64,000 bases of DNA, taken from the NCBI GenBank assembly GCA_964517495.1, contig CAZFER010000012.1:1-64000 (forward strand), read 5' to 3'. The notes under the pieces were generated by a model. The model made no database searches, was not told the DNA's origin, and was given only the letters and a program-made list of their open reading frames with translations. This DNA is from CAZFER01 sp964517495. GTDB taxonomy: Bacteria; Hinthialibacterota; Hinthialibacteria; Hinthialibacterales; Hinthialibacteraceae. How positions within the stretch are numbered: the stretch's first letter is position 1; the number at the start of each line of letters is the position of its first letter. A program made the position numbers and the translations under genes. Below, one piece after another: positions 63,979-64,000 of this stretch.

Positions 63979-64000
63979 TTGGATAACGTTATCTTTCAAA
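63979..64000 (+). CDS. Possible start of the next gene, cut by the window edge
   Basis: AGAGG followed 6 nt later by TTG and an open frame (MDNVIFQ) to the window end, 30 bp after the second motB. In related operons fliL or another flagellar gene follows here. Too little is visible to name it. Confidence 0.3.

Overview
This window looks like a chromosomal segment of an uncultured, Gram-negative (two-membrane), motile bacterium. A secretin with PilM/PilN-type pilus parts shows an outer membrane, and flbD-motA-motB genes show flagella. Secreted carbohydrate-active enzymes, many multi-domain histidine kinases, Ser/Thr/Pro-rich surface proteins and small palindromic intergenic repeats resemble candidate phyla known mainly from metagenomes (Hydrogenedentota, Sumerlaeota, Poribacteria or Hinthialibacterota-like groups). 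The sequence alone does not fix the phylum. No rRNA, tRNA, CRISPR array, complete insertion sequence or phage was found.

Layout. 1-9.2 kb (minus strand): a type IV pilus/secretion cluster with a sigma54 activator, a two-cohesin secreted protein, a PilM-PilN fusion, a TPR protein with a PilP-like tail, and a secretin cut by the window edge. 9.7-12 kb: an A-type Fe-S carrier and a Cys-rich MarR regulator, divergent from bioF across a perfect palindrome that recurs upstream of purB. 12-25.4 kb (plus): an accessory region with a secreted TIM-barrel protein, a PIN toxin-antitoxin pair, a Tat-exported sulfatase, a broken suppressor-of-fused-domain gene, about 1 kb of gene-free DNA with a highly structured 250-nt segment, a GH88 hydrolase, a Thr/Pro-linker surface protein, and an RbsA-type ATPase coupled to an unfamiliar membrane protein.

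25.7-36.3 kb: a small basic protein with a strong terminator, purB, a B12-radical SAM enzyme, a five-gene minus-strand operon (GT2, acylphosphatase, YjbQ, endonuclease III, glycosyltransferase-methyltransferase fusion), a GAF histidine kinase and a tetraheme cytochrome c. 36.4-47.5 kb: glnD overlapping a GAF/degenerate HD-GYP protein, a phospholipid-methyltransferase-like gene, a large hybrid kinase and a PMT-type glycosyltransferase. 47.6-56.1 kb: an XRE-ImmA/IrrE regulator overlapping a truncated MazF/PemK toxin, thpR, a DUF4159 protein, a kinase abutting a Wzy-TPR protein, and an S41 processing protease. 56.4-60.4 kb: two AT-rich minus-strand genes for unrecognised envelope proteins. 61-64 kb: flbD, motA and two tandem motB genes.

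How the genes fit together. Two surface-motility systems flank a sensory and envelope region. The sulfatase, GH88 enzyme and TIM-barrel protein suggest growth on acidic, probably sulfated polysaccharides. The clearest unexplained signals are the structured intergenic element (18421-18666), the palindrome shared by two distant promoters, two decayed genes visible only by reading across frames (SUFU-like and MazF), and the tandem MotB pair.
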